Positions 25,647 through 37,288 of a stretch of 64,000 bases of DNA are shown in pieces (position 1 is the stretch's first letter; each line of letters opens with the position of its first letter). A program made the translations under genes and the position numbers. The notes under the pieces were generated by a model. That model saw nothing but the letters and a program-made list of their open reading frames with translations, was not told the origin of the DNA and made no database searches. This DNA is from Mycolicibacterium rutilum (lineage in GTDB: Bacteria > Actinomycetota > Actinomycetes > Mycobacteriales > Mycobacteriaceae). Location of the stretch: NCBI RefSeq assembly GCF_900108565.1, contig NZ_LT629971.1, forward strand, positions 2,542,001-2,606,000, written 5' to 3'.

Positions 25647-26812
25647 GAATGTCCTTTCCGTTGGGGTCCTCGTGCGGTTCGACGCTGTGTACCCGCGACC
25701 ACGCGGAATCCACGTCGCGCGGCCAAGGGTAGGCCCGCAATTTGTCATCTGTCCACCTGTTCAGATGTTGTGATAGCGTCGGTCCCGCGGGCGGTCGTGG
25801 ACCGCATCGATGCAGCACATCTCTGTGGGGTACCTGTCGTCCCGGCGGGCCGCTTCACCACGGCCGGCCCGCGCCCATCAGAGGGGCCGCGCGGGAGGGT
25901 TGCGACCGTTGCTGAGATTGCGCTGAGAAACGCTTTGCGCAGACTGCGCCCGCCGCTGACCCGTCGCGCGGACTGCGCCGAATTCGCCGTTTTAGTGTCT
26001 AATGGCCCCGAATTTCTTTACATTCTCGAATTCGCCCAGACTTCATTTGCCATTTCTGCACGAGGTGTTGCAAGAACGCGGCGAATGGGCACGTCGCCCG
26101 CCATTACGTGTGGGATCGGGCGCTGAATGGCGGGATAGCTAACCTGAGAAACTCCTGAGCACGCGCATTTCGGTCGAAGTGGCCCGAGATTTCCGGCCGA
26201 ACGTCGAGGCAACGCTGGTGCGCGACCAGTGCAGACGCGTCGGACCCAGAGGGCCGTGATCGTGATCTCACGCAAGATCGATCTTTGCGGATTCACGTGA
26301 GAACGGCTCAAACAGCATGAAGAAGCAACTTTTCACTTCGGCAGCAACTTTGCTCAAACGACGTCTCGGGGCCCGATCCGGAGCGGATTAGCGAATCCAC
26401 CTGGAATTTCCCAATTCTGGGAACGCACTGGTAGATTGGCCGCCGTGGCGGCATCGAACCACTCCTCGCAAACATCACGAGGCGCTGACCTCGATGTAAA
26501 CCGATGGTGTGACGCCGACGCGGCCCGGCATGCGGGGTGCGTCGCGGCCGCCGCGGCCGGCTCGGCAAACAGGGGGATGGTTGCGGAGCGCGGAGACCGG
26601 TTCGGTACGCGCCGTTCGTGGCCGGGTGGACGCAAAGGTGGACAACATTTGTTGTCGATTTTTCGCATTTGTAACGTTCACCTGCACACGTCCCGATATC
26701 GCGATCGGGCGGCCACGGTCGTGGTTTCTCAGAGTTGAGACGACGGGTCACTTACCCCCTATCCTAATTCGAACGCACAACCTGAGCGGAAGCTGAGAAG
26801 AGGTTTTTCTAC
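25647..26812. other. Long gap upstream of the polyketide synthase
   Basis: About 1.17 kb between sodA and the PKS with no gene I can support. GC drops visibly in 26.0-26.8 kb compared with both sides. Short open frames exist on both strands but none has a plausible start, codon bias or recognisable protein. It should contain the sodA promoter and the regulatory region of the glycolipid genes. Confidence 0.6.
26735..26765 (+). promoter_or_regulatory. Possible promoter of the PKS operon
   Basis: TTGAGA (26735-26740) and TATCCT (26760-26765) with a 19-base spacer, about 48 bases before the GTG. The spacer is one or two bases longer than usual, so confidence is modest. Confidence 0.35.
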
Positions 26813-29800
26813 GTGGGCGAAACGCGTGCAATTCCCGTCGCTGTGATCGGGATGTCATGCCGACTTCCTGGCGGTATCGAGTCGCCGGAACAGCTTTGGG
26901 ACGCCCTCCTGAAGGGTGACGACTTCGTCACCGAGATTCCGCGCGGCCGGTGGGATGCCGAGGAGTACTACGACCCCGAACCGGGCGTGCCCGGTCGTTC
27001 GGTGTCCAAGTGGGGTGCGTTCCTCGACGACGCCTCCGCCTTCGATCATGGGTTCTTCGGCATCACCGAGCGCGAGGCCACCGCGATCGACCCGCAGCAC
27101 CGGGTGTTGCTGGAGACCGCGTGGGAGGCCGTCGAGCACTCCGGGATGAACCCGTCGAGCCTCGCCGGCTCCAAGACCGGCGTCTTCATGGGCCTGACCC
27201 ACAACGACTACACCTACCTCGCGGCCGACACCAGGGCGCTGGAGGGCCCGTACGGGTTCACCGGGACGAGCTTCAGCCTCGCGTCCGGTCGCATCTCCTA
27301 CGCCCTCAACGTGCACGGGCCCGCGGTCACCGTGGACACCGCCTGCTCGTCGGGCTTGAGCGCCATCCACATGGCCTGCCGGAGCCTGCACGAGGGCGAG
27401 AGCGATCTCGCGCTGGCCGGCGGCGTCTCGGTCCTGCTCGAGCCGCGCAAGGCCGCGGGTGGTTCGGCGGCCGGCATGCTCTCGCCGACGGGACGCTGCC
27501 ACGCGTTCGACGTCGACGCCGACGGGTTCGTCTCCGCCGAGGGCTGCGCGGTGCTGATGCTTAAGCGCCTCGACGAGGCGGTCGCCGACGGTGACCGCAT
27601 CCTCGCGGTGATCCGCGGCACCGCGTCCAACCAGGACGGCCGCACGGTCAACATCGCCACGCCGTCGTCGGACGCCCAGATCGCGGTCTACCGGGCCGCG
27701 CTGGAGAACGCGGGCGTCGAGCCCCAGACCGTCGGGCTCGTCGAGGCCCACGGCACCGGCACCCCGGTCGGCGATCCGCTGGAGTACGCCAGCGTGGCCG
27801 CGGTGTACGGCACCGACAGCCCGTGCGCGCTCGGCTCGGTCAAGACCAATTTCGGCCACACCCAGTCGGCGGCGGGCGCGCTCGGGGTGATGAAGGCCGT
27901 GCTCGCGGTACAGCACGGTGTCGTCCCCAAGAACCTGCACTTCAACCAGCTGCCCGACGAGATGGCCAAGATCGAGACCGGGCTGTTCGTGCCCGAGTCG
28001 AACACCACGTGGCCCAACACCGGCGCGCATCCGCGCCGGGCGACCGTGTCCGCCTACGGCCTGTCGGGCACCAACGTCCACGCCGTCGTCGAGCAGGCGC
28101 CCGAACCGCAGCGCGAACCCGTGACGCCGGCCGCCGAGGGCCCGCTGATGTTTCCGCTGTCGTCGACCTCGGCGGAGGAACTGCGCCGGACCGCAGGCCG
28201 GATGGCCGACTGGCTGGCGCAGAGCGGTGACGGCAACGGCCGCGGTCCTGCCATCAACCTGGCCGACCTCGCGTACACCCTGACCCGCAGGCGCGGCCAC
28301 CGGTCGGTGCGCACCGCGGTGATCGCCGGTGGGCGCGACGAACTGATCACCGAGTTCCGGGCGGTCGCCGAGGGCGACACCCCGTTCCAGCCGGCCGTTG
28401 CGCAAGACGACCGCGGACCGGTGTGGGTGTTCTCCGGCCAGGGTTCGCAGTGGGCCGGGATGGGTGCGGAGTTGCTGACCCGCGAACCGGTGTTCGCCGC
28501 GACGATCGCCGAACTCGAGCCGCTGATCGCCCGGGAGTCGAACTTCTCGGTGACACAGGCGATGTCGGCGCCGGAGACGGTCACCGGCATCGACCGCGTG
28601 CAGCCGACCGTGTTCGCCGTGCAGGTCGCGCTCGCCGCGACGATGCGGTCCTACGGGGTGACGCCGGGTGCGGTGATCGGGCACTCGATGGGCGAGGTGG
28701 CGGCCTCCGTCGTCGCCGGCGCGCTGAGCCTCGACGACGCGGTGAAGGTGATCTGCCGGCGGTCGCGCCTGATGGCGCGCATCGCGGGCTCCGGCGCGAT
28801 GGCATCGGTGGAACTGCCTGCCTCACAGGTGATTTCCGAACTCGCCGCGCGTGGGGTCACCGACGTCTCGCTGGCCGTGGTGGCCTCCCCGCAGTCGACC
28901 GTCGTCGGCGGTGCCACGCAGTCGGTGCGTGATCTGGTCGCCGCCTGGGAGCAGCGCGACGTGATGGCCCGTGAGGTGGCCGTCGACGTGGCGTCGCACT
29001 CGCCGCAAGTCGACCCGATCCTCGACGACCTGGCCGACGCGCTGGAGGATCTCGATCCGCGCGAGCCCGAAATCCCCTACTACTCGGCGACGCTGTACGA
29101 CCCGCGCGACATCGCCGACTACGACGCGGACTACTGGGTGGACAACCTGCGTCACACGGTGCGCTTCGCTGCCGCGGTGCAGGCCGCCCTGGAGGACGGG
29201 CACCGCGTCTTCGCCGAACTGTCCCCGCATCCGCTGCTGACGCACGCCGTCGAGCAGACCGCCCGCAGCCTCGACGTGCCGTCGGCGGTGCTGGCGGGGA
29301 TGCGCCGCGGCCAGGAGCTTCCGCACGGATTGCTGCCGCTGACCGCCGACCTGCACAGTGTCGGTGCGGCCGTTGACTTCTCGGTCCGACACCCGTCGGG
29401 CCAGCTGATCACCGCGCCGCTGCCGACGTGGACGCACACGTCGCTGCTGCTCGACCAGGACAGCGCGGACGTGCCGTCCCGTGGCGCGCACACGATCGCG
29501 GTGCACCCGCTTCTCGGTTCGCATGTCGTGCTGCCCGAGGAGCCCGAGCGCCACCAGTGGCAGGGCGAGGTCGGAACCGAGGCGCAGCCGTGGCTGGCCG
29601 ACCACCAGGTGCACGAGGTTGCGGTGCTGCCCGGCGCGGCGTACTGCGAGATGGCGCTCGCCGCGGCCCGTGAGGTGCTCGGTGAGGCGGCCGAGGTTCG
29701 TGACGTGTCCTTCGAGCGGATGCTGCTGCTCGACGAGGAGACGCCGATCTCCGCTTCCACGACAACGGTTTCGCCGGGTCACGTCGAGTTCACGGTGGAG

Positions 29801-32800
29801 ACCTACGAGGCCGGTGAGCGCACCCGGCGCGCGGCCGCGACACTCAACGCCGCCGGCGACGACGCGGCGGCGCCGGTGTCCTACGACATCGAGGCGCTGC
29901 GCGCCGCGCACACCAACGGCGTCGAGGGCGAAGAGCTGCGCTCGGCGTTCGGCAGCGTCGGCATCAAGCACGGCGCCGCGTTCGCGGGCCTGGCCACCGC
30001 CTACACCGGGGAGGGGGACACCGTGCTGGCGGCGACCGCTCTGCCCGGTCCGCTGCGGTCGCAGCAGGCCGGCTACGGCGTGCACCCGGCACTGCTGGAC
30101 GCGTGCTTCCAGTCGGTGGTGGCCCACCCGGATGTGCAGAGCGCGGCCGCGGGCGGCGGAATGTTGTTGCCGCTCGGGGTTTCCCGGCTGCGTGCGTTCG
30201 GCTCGGCCCGCAACGCGCACTGGTGCTACAGCCGGATCGTCAGCGCTGACGCCGACGGCGTGGTGGCCGACCTCGAGGTGCTCGACGAGCACGGCACGGT
30301 GGTGCTCAGCGTCACCGGGCTGAAACTCGGTGCGGGCACCTCCGAGCAGGCTCAGGCCGACCGCAAGCTCAACGAGCGGCTGCTGACCATCGAATGGCAG
30401 CAGCAGGAACTGCCAGAGGCCGATCCCGACGACGCCGGAACGTGGGTGCTGATCAACATTAGCGGCAACGGCAATGCGCTGGCCGCCGATCTCGCCGACG
30501 CGCTCAAGTCGGCAGGGGCCGACTGCACCACGATGGCGTGGGCGCCGAACTCCGATCACGAAGCCAACGCCGAATCGCTTGCCTCGTACCTGGAGTCGCA
30601 GCTCGTCACCGGCGTGGTGGTGCTGCCCGGTGCGGCGCAGGGTGTCGACGCCGCGGCCGGACAGCGCGGTGTCGAATGCGTGCGGCACGTGGTGCGGATC
30701 GCCCGCGAGCTGCCCGAGATCGCCGGCGAGCCGCCGCGGCTGTACGTGGTGGCCCGCAATGCGCAACAGGTGGTCGCCGACGATGTGCCGAACGTCGAGC
30801 ACGCCGGCCTGCGCGGGCTGATGCGCGCGCTGGGCATGGAGTACCCGCGGCTGCGCCCGACGCAGATTGACGTCGACGACGTCACCGACGGCGCTCAGCT
30901 CGCCGGCCAACTGCTGGCCGGTTCGGACGAGGACGAAACCGCGTGGCGCGACGGCCGGTGGTACACCGCGCGGTTGTGCCCGGCGCCGCTGCGCGCCGAG
31001 GAGCGCAAGACCGCTGACGTCGACGCCGAGCGTGACGGGGTGCGCCTGCAGGTCCGCACACCCGGTGACCTCGAGTCGCTGGAACTCGTTGCCTTCGACC
31101 GGACTCCGCCGGGGCCCGGCCAGATCGAGGTGGCGGTCAGCGCGTCGAGCATCAACTTCGTCGACGTCCTCGTCGCCTTCGGTCGCGCGCCGGCCTTCGA
31201 CGGCCGGCTGCCCGAACTCGGTTCGGAATTCGGCGGTGTCGTCACCGCGGTCGGCCCTGGTGTTACCACGCACCAGGTCGGCGACCGGGTCGGCGGTGTG
31301 TCGGCGAACGGCTGCTGGGGTACGTACGTCACCTGCGACGCCAACCTCGCGACCAAGCTGCCCGACGGTTTCGCAGAACACGAGGCCGCCGCGGTCGGCC
31401 TGGCCTACGCCACGGTGTGGCTCGGGCTGATCGAGCTCGCCCGCATGGGCAAGGGCGAGAAGGTGCTGATCCACTCCGCGACCGGCGGTGTCGGCCAGGC
31501 GGCGATCGCCGTCGCACGGTCCGTGGGCGCCGAGATCTACGCCACCGCGGGCAGTGAAGAGCGCCGACAGTTGTTGCGGGACTGGGGAATCGAGCATGTC
31601 TACGATTCGCGCAGCACCGCGTTCGCCGACGAGATCCGACGCGACACCGACGGCTACGGCGTGGACATCGTGCTCAACTCCGTCACCGGCGCCGCCCAGC
31701 GGGCCGGCCTGGAGTTGCTGTCCTTCGGCGGCCGGTTCGTCGAGATCGGCAAGCGCGACATCTACGGTGACACCCGGATGGGACTGTTCCCGTTCCGACG
31801 CAACCTGTCGTTCTACGCCGTCGACCTGGCGTTGATGACGGTCACGCATCCGGACAAGGTGCGCACGCTGCTCGAGAAGGTGTACCAGCTGACCGCCGAC
31901 GGCACCCTGCCGCTGCCGGACATCACGCACTTCCCGCTGACCGACGCGGCCACCGCCATCCGCAAGATGGGCGGCGCGCAGCACATCGGCAAGCTGGTGC
32001 TGGATGTGCCCAAGACCGGGCTGGGTTCGGCTGTCGTTCCGCCGGAGGAGGTTTCGCCGTTCCGCAGCGACGGTGCCTACCTCGTCACCGGTGGTCTGGG
32101 CGGGCTGGGCCTGTTCCTCGCCGAGAAGATGGCCGAGGCCGGTGCGGGTCGCATCGTGCTGACGTCGCGCAGCGAGCTGAGCACCAAGGCCAAGGAGATC
32201 GTCGAGCTCATCGCGGCGTCGGGTGCCGACATCGTGGTGGAGTGCGGCGACATCGCGGCGCCGGGCACGGTCGATCGGCTGGTCGCCGCGGCGACCGCGA
32301 CCGGGCTGCCGTTGCGCGGTGTGCTGCACGCCGCGGCGGTGGTCGAGGACGCCACCCTGCCCAACATCACCGATGACCTCATCGACCGTGACTGGGCGCC
32401 GAAGGTGTACGGCGCGTGGAACCTTCACGTCGCGACGGCGTCGCAGCCGCTCGACTGGTTCTGCGCGTTCTCGTCGGCGGCCGCGCTGGTGGGTTCACCG
32501 GGACAGGGTGCCTACGCCGCGGCCAACAGCTGGCTCGACGCGTTCATGACGTGGCGGCGGTCCCAGGGCCTGCCGGCCAGCGTCATCGCGTGGGGCGCGT
32601 GGGCCGAGATCGGCCGCGGCACAGCGCTGGCCGAGGGCGACGGCGCGATCCTTCCCGACGAGGGCGCGTACGCGTTCGAGGCGCTGCTGAGCCACGACCG
32701 CGGGTACACCGGGTACGCACCGATTCTGGGCACCCCGTGGCTCACCGCGTTCGCGCAGCGCAGTCCCTTCGCGTCGGCGTTCAAGTCGGCGGGACAGGGA

Positions 32801-33100
32801 CCGGCCGAGGGCCGGCGACTGCGGGCCGAACTGGCCGCCATGCCGAGGGAGGAATGGCCGACGCACCTGCGGCGGCTGATCTCCGAGCAGGTCGGACTGA
32901 TCCTGCGCCGGGCGATCGACCCCGACCGTCCGCTCTCGGAGTACGGCCTGGACTCGCTGGGCAATCTCGAACTGCGCACGCGGATCGAGGCCGAGACGGG
33001 AATTCGCATCACCTCCATGGGAGTCAGCACGGTCCGAGGCCTTGCCGACCACCTGTGCGAGACGCTCGCCGCCGACGAAGCCGTCCCGGCCGCATCCTGA
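26813..33100 (+). CDS. Mycocerosic-acid-synthase-type iterative polyketide synthase
   Basis: A 2095-residue type I PKS with the full reducing set KS-AT-DH-ER-KR-ACP, the same order and length as Mas and Pks5. KS Cys178 in [12 protein letters not shown] Ser625 in [10 protein letters not shown], with the VASHSP motif expected for methylmalonyl-CoA; DH His931 in [19 protein letters not shown] loop [11 protein letters not shown] (about 1553); [13 protein letters not shown] (about 1757); ACP Ser2048 in [10 protein letters not shown]. It should extend a fatty acyl starter into a methyl-branched fatty acid. No thioesterase is present, so release by the adjacent PapA is expected. GTG start with GAAGAGG upstream. 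First gene of a run with papA and two acyltransferases. Confidence 0.95.
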   Translation: MGETRAIPVAVIGMSCRLPGGIESPEQLWDALLKGDDFVTEIPRGRWDAEEYYDPEPGVPGRSVSKWGAFLDDASAFDHGFFGITEREATAIDPQHRVLLETAWEAVEHSGMNPSSLAGSKTGVFMGLTHNDYTYLAADTRALEGPYGFTGTSFSLASGRISYALNVHGPAVTVDTACSSGLSAIHMACRSLHEGESDLALAGGVSVLLEPRKAAGGSAAGMLSPTGRCHAFDVDADGFVSAEGCAVLMLKRLDEAVADGDRILAVIRGTASNQDGRTVNIATPSSDAQIAVYRAALENAGVEPQTVGLVEAHGTGTPVGDPLEYASVAAVYGTDSPCALGSVKTNFGHTQSAAGALGVMKAVLAVQHGVVPKNLHFNQLPDEMAKIETGLFVPESNTTWPNTGAHPRRATVSAYGLSGTNVHAVVEQAPEPQREPVTPAAEGPLMFPLSSTSAEELRRTAGRMADWLAQSGDGNGRGPAINLADLAYTLTRRRGHRSVRTAVIAGGRDELITEFRAVAEGDTPFQPAVAQDDRGPVWVFSGQGSQWAGMGAELLTREPVFAATIAELEPLIARESNFSVTQAMSAPETVTGIDRVQPTVFAVQVALAATMRSYGVTPGAVIGHSMGEVAASVVAGALSLDDAVKVICRRSRLMARIAGSGAMASVELPASQVISELAARGVTDVSLAVVASPQSTVVGGATQSVRDLVAAWEQRDVMAREVAVDVASHSPQVDPILDDLADALEDLDPREPEIPYYSATLYDPRDIADYDADYWVDNLRHTVRFAAAVQAALEDGHRVFAELSPHPLLTHAVEQTARSLDVPSAVLAGMRRGQELPHGLLPLTADLHSVGAAVDFSVRHPSGQLITAPLPTWTHTSLLLDQDSADVPSRGAHTIAVHPLLGSHVVLPEEPERHQWQGEVGTEAQPWLADHQVHEVAVLPGAAYCEMALAAAREVLGEAAEVRDVSFERMLLLDEETPISASTTTVSPGHVEFTVETYEAGERTRRAAATLNAAGDDAAAPVSYDIEALRAAHTNGVEGEELRSAFGSVGIKHGAAFAGLATAYTGEGDTVLAATALPGPLRSQQAGYGVHPALLDACFQSVVAHPDVQSAAAGGGMLLPLGVSRLRAFGSARNAHWCYSRIVSADADGVVADLEVLDEHGTVVLSVTGLKLGAGTSEQAQADRKLNERLLTIEWQQQELPEADPDDAGTWVLINISGNGNALAADLADALKSAGADCTTMAWAPNSDHEANAESLASYLESQLVTGVVVLPGAAQGVDAAAGQRGVECVRHVVRIARELPEIAGEPPRLYVVARNAQQVVADDVPNVEHAGLRGLMRALGMEYPRLRPTQIDVDDVTDGAQLAGQLLAGSDEDETAWRDGRWYTARLCPAPLRAEERKTADVDAERDGVRLQVRTPGDLESLELVAFDRTPPGPGQIEVAVSASSINFVDVLVAFGRAPAFDGRLPELGSEFGGVVTAVGPGVTTHQVGDRVGGVSANGCWGTYVTCDANLATKLPDGFAEHEAAAVGLAYATVWLGLIELARMGKGEKVLIHSATGGVGQAAIAVARSVGAEIYATAGSEERRQLLRDWGIEHVYDSRSTAFADEIRRDTDGYGVDIVLNSVTGAAQRAGLELLSFGGRFVEIGKRDIYGDTRMGLFPFRRNLSFYAVDLALMTVTHPDKVRTLLEKVYQLTADGTLPLPDITHFPLTDAATAIRKMGGAQHIGKLVLDVPKTGLGSAVVPPEEVSPFRSDGAYLVTGGLGGLGLFLAEKMAEAGAGRIVLTSRSELSTKAKEIVELIAASGADIVVECGDIAAPGTVDRLVAAATATGLPLRGVLHAAAVVEDATLPNITDDLIDRDWAPKVYGAWNLHVATASQPLDWFCAFSSAAALVGSPGQGAYAAANSWLDAFMTWRRSQGLPASVIAWGAWAEIGRGTALAEGDGAILPDEGAYAFEALLSHDRGYTGYAPILGTPWLTAFAQRSPFASAFKSAGQGPAEGRRLRAELAAMPREEWPTHLRRLISEQVGLILRRAIDPDRPLSEYGLDSLGNLELRTRIEAETGIRITSMGVSTVRGLADHLCETLAADEAVPAAS

Positions 33101-33130
33101 CCATCGCTCCGACACACAAGAGGGGGACAA

Positions 33131-34570
33131 GTGTTCTCACTTGAAGCCATTCACGACTGGACTGACGCACCGGGTGAGTTCGTGTCGTGGGAGCCGTCAT
33201 CGGCCAGCGCGGCCAAAGCCGCCGAGGCGCCGGTGTCCGAGGTGCCGGTCAGCTACCAGCAGGCGCAGCATCTGCGTGCCTACCGCGAGCACGTCGCGCG
33301 CGGCACGCAGATGGCGCGCCTGACGATTCCGGCCTGGAACATCCAGGGCCGCTGCGACATCCGGCTGATGACGCACGTCATCAACGCCTATCTGCGGCGG
33401 CACGACACCTACCGCAGCCGGTTCGAGTTCGTCGGGGACGGTGACGAGGTCGTGCGCCGGACGCTGCGCAGCCCCAAGGACATCAAGTTCGTCGCGACCA
33501 ACCACGGCGAGACGTCGGCCGAGCGGTGGCGCGAGCACGTGCTGGCCACCCCGTCGCCGCTGCAGTGGGACTGCTTCCGGTTCGGCGTCATCCAGCGTGC
33601 CGACCACTTCACGTTCTTCATGAGCGTGGACCATCTGCACGTCGACGCGATGTTCATGGGACTGGCGTTCGTCGAGATCCACATGATGTACGCCGCGCTG
33701 GCCGGCGGCGGGGCGCCGATCGCGCTGCCGGAGGCGGGCAGCTACGAGGACTACTGCGTGCGGCAGCGCGAGTTCACCGACTCGCTGACCCCCGAATCAC
33801 CGCAGGTGCGTGGGTGGTTCGACTTCACCGACCGCAACAAGGGCACGCTGCCGCAGTTCCCGCTGCCGCTGGGGGATCCGTCGGTGCCGTGCGAGGGCGA
33901 CCTGCTGACCATCGACCTGATGGACGAAAAGCAGTCGGACCGTTTCGAATCGGCATGCACCGACGCGGGCGCACGGTTCATCGGCGGCATCTTCGCGGCG
34001 GTCGCCATCGCCGAGAGCGAGTTGACCGGCAACGCGAGCTATCACGTCATCACCCCGACGAGCACGCGCAATACGCAGGCCGAGATGATGACGACGGGCT
34101 GGTTCACGGGAACCGTGCCGGTCAGCGTGGACGTCACGCCGACGTCTTTCCGCGCCACCGTCCGCTCGGCGCAGAGCGCGTTCGACTCGGGGTTGCCGCT
34201 GGCGTACGTGCCGTTCGACCGCGTGCTGGAACTCGGCGCCGAACACGGTGTGCGCAAGCCCGATCCGGGCGTGCCGATGATCTCGTACATGGATGCCACG
34301 CTGGCGCCACTGTCGCCGACGGTCATCGGCGAGTGGGACACGCTCAACGGCAAGATCTACAGCGAGATGGGCGCGGCCCATCAGGTCGGCATGTGGTTCA
34401 ACCGGTTCTGCAACGGCACCTCGGTGACGCTGGCGTTCCCGAACAACCCGATCGCCCACGAGTCGGTGACCCGCTACGTCGACGCGATGAAGGCCGTGTT
34501 CGCCCGCGTTGCTGCCGGCCGCGGCGAGCTGGCGCCGGTCGGCGACCTGGTCGAGCTCGGGATGGCGTGA
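33131..34570 (+). CDS. papA: Polyketide-associated acyltransferase PapA
   Basis: A 479-residue condensation-fold acyltransferase that transfers acyl chains from a PKS carrier onto a sugar or diol. The active-site motif is HLHVDA (HxxxD) with the PapA-type Tyr 14 residues later (EIHMMY). C-terminal FPNNPIAHESVTRYVDAMKA is also PapA-like. GTG start after AGAGGGGG, 30 bases after the PKS stop, so the two are surely one transcript. It resembles the PapA1/A2/A3/A4 group that acylates trehalose-based lipids more than PapA5 (PDIM). This suggests a glycolipid acceptor; the acceptor itself cannot be read. Confidence 0.92.
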   Translation: MFSLEAIHDWTDAPGEFVSWEPSSASAAKAAEAPVSEVPVSYQQAQHLRAYREHVARGTQMARLTIPAWNIQGRCDIRLMTHVINAYLRRHDTYRSRFEFVGDGDEVVRRTLRSPKDIKFVATNHGETSAERWREHVLATPSPLQWDCFRFGVIQRADHFTFFMSVDHLHVDAMFMGLAFVEIHMMYAALAGGGAPIALPEAGSYEDYCVRQREFTDSLTPESPQVRGWFDFTDRNKGTLPQFPLPLGDPSVPCEGDLLTIDLMDEKQSDRFESACTDAGARFIGGIFAAVAIAESELTGNASYHVITPTSTRNTQAEMMTTGWFTGTVPVSVDVTPTSFRATVRSAQSAFDSGLPLAYVPFDRVLELGAEHGVRKPDPGVPMISYMDATLAPLSPTVIGEWDTLNGKIYSEMGAAHQVGMWFNRFCNGTSVTLAFPNNPIAHESVTRYVDAMKAVFARVAAGRGELAPVGDLVELGMA

Positions 34571-34579
34571 CGTCAGCCG

Positions 34580-35923
34580 ATGACTGAGGGAGCCTTGGAC
34601 AACCGGCTGTCGTACACCGACCAGCTGTTGTTCCTCGGACAGCGCGCGACCGGTCAGGAACTCGCGATGCAGGCCGTGTGGGTCTACGAGCGGCCGATCG
34701 ACCTCGACGGCGTGCGCCGCTTCCACGAGAACTTCGGCTACGGGCTCTTCGGTCGGCGCATCGAGCGCTCGCCGCTGCCGTTCGGCAGGCACCGGTGGGT
34801 CGCGTCGCCAGGACCGGCGACCGAGCTGGCCATCGCCGAGACCCGGCCGCGGAGCGAGCTCAGCGACTGGGCCGACGAGCGGGTGCAGCTTCCGCTCGAC
34901 CCCGAGTGGGGCCCGGGCTGGCACGTCGGCGTGCTGCCGATGTCGGATGGCTCGACCGCGGTCAGCCTGGTGCTGTCGCATTGTCTGGCAGACGGATTCG
35001 GGGGCCTGCTGACGATTGTCGACGCGCTCAAGGGCAACCTGCGTGACTTCGGCTATCCGCCGCCGCGGTCGCAGACCCGGTTACGGGCGGCCGTGACGGA
35101 CCTGCGAGCGACCGCCAGGGCCACCCCCGAGGTGGCGCGCACCCTCGCGGCCGCGGCACGGCTGGGGTGGCGGCGCCGCGCCGAGTTCACCCGCCCGCGA
35201 GCGACACCGCCGCCGGTGACCGGCGGCGACGAGCGCGTCGTCGCGCCCGCGATCACCATCTACGTCGACCTCGACGCCTGGGACGCCCGCGCCGCCGCGC
35301 TTAACGGCAACACCCACTCACTGGCCGCCGGCTTCGCCGCGAAATTCGCTGAGCGCGTGGGCAGGCGGCGCGCCCGCGACGGGATCGTCACGCTGCAGAT
35401 CCCGATCGCCGACCGGGTCGCCGACGACACCCGCGGCAACGCCGCGTCGATCGCGACCGCGTGCATCGACCCGGCGGGGGTGACCAGCGACCTCGCCGGC
35501 GCCCGCGGGGTGATCAAGCAGGCGCTGACGTCCCTGCGCGAAAACCCCGACGAGACACTGCAACTGCTGCCGCTGACACCGTTCGTCCCGAAGCGCGCGG
35601 TGCGCGGCGGCTCCGATGTGGTCTTCAACTTCTCCGACCTGCCGGTGTCGTTCTCCAACCTCGGCGACATCGACCCGGTGGTGTCGCGCATCGACGGCTC
35701 CGACGCCGACCTCATGATGCTGCGCGGCGTGGACCGCCACGTCAGCAGGCAGTTCCTCGAACGCCGCGGCGGGCTGCTCACCGTGCTGACCGGACGCGTC
35801 GCAGGCAAGATGTCGATCACCGTCGTCGCCTACCGGCCCGGCGCCCGAAACACCAAGGCGGAGTTACGCACGCTGGCGGCAGAGGTGCTCGCCGAGTTCG
35901 ACCTGGACGGCCTGATCGAGTGA
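34580..35923 (+). CDS. WS/DGAT-like acyltransferase, paralogue 1
   Basis: A 447-residue protein of the wax-ester synthase/diacylglycerol acyltransferase-like condensation superfamily. The motif is SHCLADG (HxxxDG, with Ser where many WS/DGATs have a first His). Other landmarks shared with two neighbours are LDNRLSYTDQ at the N-terminus, HRWVAS, FGYPPP and a C-terminal NTKAELRTL. It starts nine bases after papA and ends overlapping the next paralogue. Likely adds an acyl group to the glycolipid; donor and acceptor unknown. Confidence 0.85.
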   Translation: MTEGALDNRLSYTDQLLFLGQRATGQELAMQAVWVYERPIDLDGVRRFHENFGYGLFGRRIERSPLPFGRHRWVASPGPATELAIAETRPRSELSDWADERVQLPLDPEWGPGWHVGVLPMSDGSTAVSLVLSHCLADGFGGLLTIVDALKGNLRDFGYPPPRSQTRLRAAVTDLRATARATPEVARTLAAAARLGWRRRAEFTRPRATPPPVTGGDERVVAPAITIYVDLDAWDARAAALNGNTHSLAAGFAAKFAERVGRRRARDGIVTLQIPIADRVADDTRGNAASIATACIDPAGVTSDLAGARGVIKQALTSLRENPDETLQLLPLTPFVPKRAVRGGSDVVFNFSDLPVSFSNLGDIDPVVSRIDGSDADLMMLRGVDRHVSRQFLERRGGLLTVLTGRVAGKMSITVVAYRPGARNTKAELRTLAAEVLAEFDLDGLIE

Positions 35924-37284
35924 CCCCCGACCCCACGCTCGACAACCGGTTGGCGTTCATGGACCAGGCCGGCTTCGCGCTGGAACGCGCCACCGGCATC
36001 GTCAAGCTGATGCAGATGGTGTGGATCTATGACCGCCCCGTCGACCTGGACGGCGTACGCCGGTTCCACCGCAACTTCGGCTTCGGGCTGCCGGGACGCC
36101 GAATCGAGAAGTCGCCGTTGCCGTTCGGCAGGCCCCGCTGGGTGGCGTCGTTGGGGCCGGTCGCCCCGCTCGACATCGCCAAGACGCCGCGTCCCCGCTC
36201 CGAGGTCACCGACTGGCTCGACGAACGCGCCGCACTGCCCGTCGACGTCGAGCACGGACCGGGTTGGCACATCGGGGTGCTGCCGCTGACCGACGGCGGC
36301 AGCGCGGTCACACTGGTCGGGTCACACTGCCTGGGCGACGGCGTGGCCGCGCTCCTCAGCGTGGTCGAGGCCACCGTCGCCGCACGACGGGACATCGGCT
36401 ACCCACCGCCGTACTCACGCACCGGATTCCGCGGTGCCCTGACCGATCTGCGCGACACCGTGCGCACGCTGCCGCAGACCGGCCGCACGGTAGCGGCCGC
36501 GGCCCGGCTGGGCCTGCGCATGCGCGAGGAACCGACGGCCGAGCAACCGGTGGCGGCTGCCCCCAAGCCGGCGGTGACCGCCGGCGATGAGACCGTCACC
36601 ATTCCCGCCGTCAACCTGTTCGTCGACCTGGCCGAGTGGGATGCCGCCGCGACATCGCGCAACGGCAACAGTTATTCGCTGCTGGCCGGTGTCGCCGCCA
36701 GGCTCGGCGTGCTGATGGGACGTCAGCGCCGCGACGGCACCGTTGGCCTGCTCATCGCGCTCAACGATCGCACCACGCTCGACGACACCCGGGCCCAGGC
36801 CATGGTTTTCGCCCAACTCGGCATCGACCCGGCGCCTGTGACCGGCGATCTCACAGAGGCCCGCATCGCGCTGCGCCAGGCGATCAAGAAGGCCCGCGAG
36901 GAACCCGACGAGACACTGCAGCTGCTTCCGCTGGTGCCGTTCGTGCCGAGGCGGGTGCTCTCCAAGGTCGCCGACGTCTTCTTCGGCTCCGGTGACGACC
37001 TGCCCGTATCGTGTTCGAACCTGGGCGATCTCGAGCCGTTGGCGGGCCGGGTCGACGGCACCGACGCCGACTACGTGATGCTTCGCGGCGTCGACCAGGG
37101 TGTGCGGCGGTCGGTCATCGAACGCGCAGGCGGCCAGCTGGTCGTGGTCGCGGGACGGATCAACGGCAAGATCTCGATCTGCGTCGTCGGCTATCAGTGC
37201 GGCGCCGAGAACACCAAGAACCGCCTGCGGGAACTGGCCCGGCAGGCGGTCGAGGAGTTCGGTCTGAGCGCCGAAGTGCTCTAG
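35920..37284 (+). CDS. WS/DGAT-like acyltransferase, paralogue 2
   Basis: A 454-residue paralogue of the preceding protein, starting VTPDPTLDNRLAFMDQAGFA. The GTG overlaps the TGA of paralogue 1 (GTGA), indicating translational coupling. Motif SHCLGDG carries the catalytic His and Asp. Shared blocks include LPFGRPRWVAS, IGYPPPYSRT and ENTKNRLREL. The open frame extends upstream of this GTG, but that part is antiphase to paralogue 1 and not coding. It ends four bases from the convergent methyltransferase gene. Confidence 0.86.
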   Translation: MTPDPTLDNRLAFMDQAGFALERATGIVKLMQMVWIYDRPVDLDGVRRFHRNFGFGLPGRRIEKSPLPFGRPRWVASLGPVAPLDIAKTPRPRSEVTDWLDERAALPVDVEHGPGWHIGVLPLTDGGSAVTLVGSHCLGDGVAALLSVVEATVAARRDIGYPPPYSRTGFRGALTDLRDTVRTLPQTGRTVAAAARLGLRMREEPTAEQPVAAAPKPAVTAGDETVTIPAVNLFVDLAEWDAAATSRNGNSYSLLAGVAARLGVLMGRQRRDGTVGLLIALNDRTTLDDTRAQAMVFAQLGIDPAPVTGDLTEARIALRQAIKKAREEPDETLQLLPLVPFVPRRVLSKVADVFFGSGDDLPVSCSNLGDLEPLAGRVDGTDADYVMLRGVDQGVRRSVIERAGGQLVVVAGRINGKISICVVGYQCGAENTKNRLRELARQAVEEFGLSAEVL

Positions 37285-37288
37285 CGGT

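Noticed and set aside
26308..26796. Short open frames on both strands before the PKS
   Set aside because: No ribosome site, no codon bias and no recognisable sequence; treated as regulatory DNA.
28823..32428. 1201-residue open frame antisense to the PKS
   Set aside because: Composition is Arg/His/Gly-rich nonsense and the PKS on the other strand is unmistakable.
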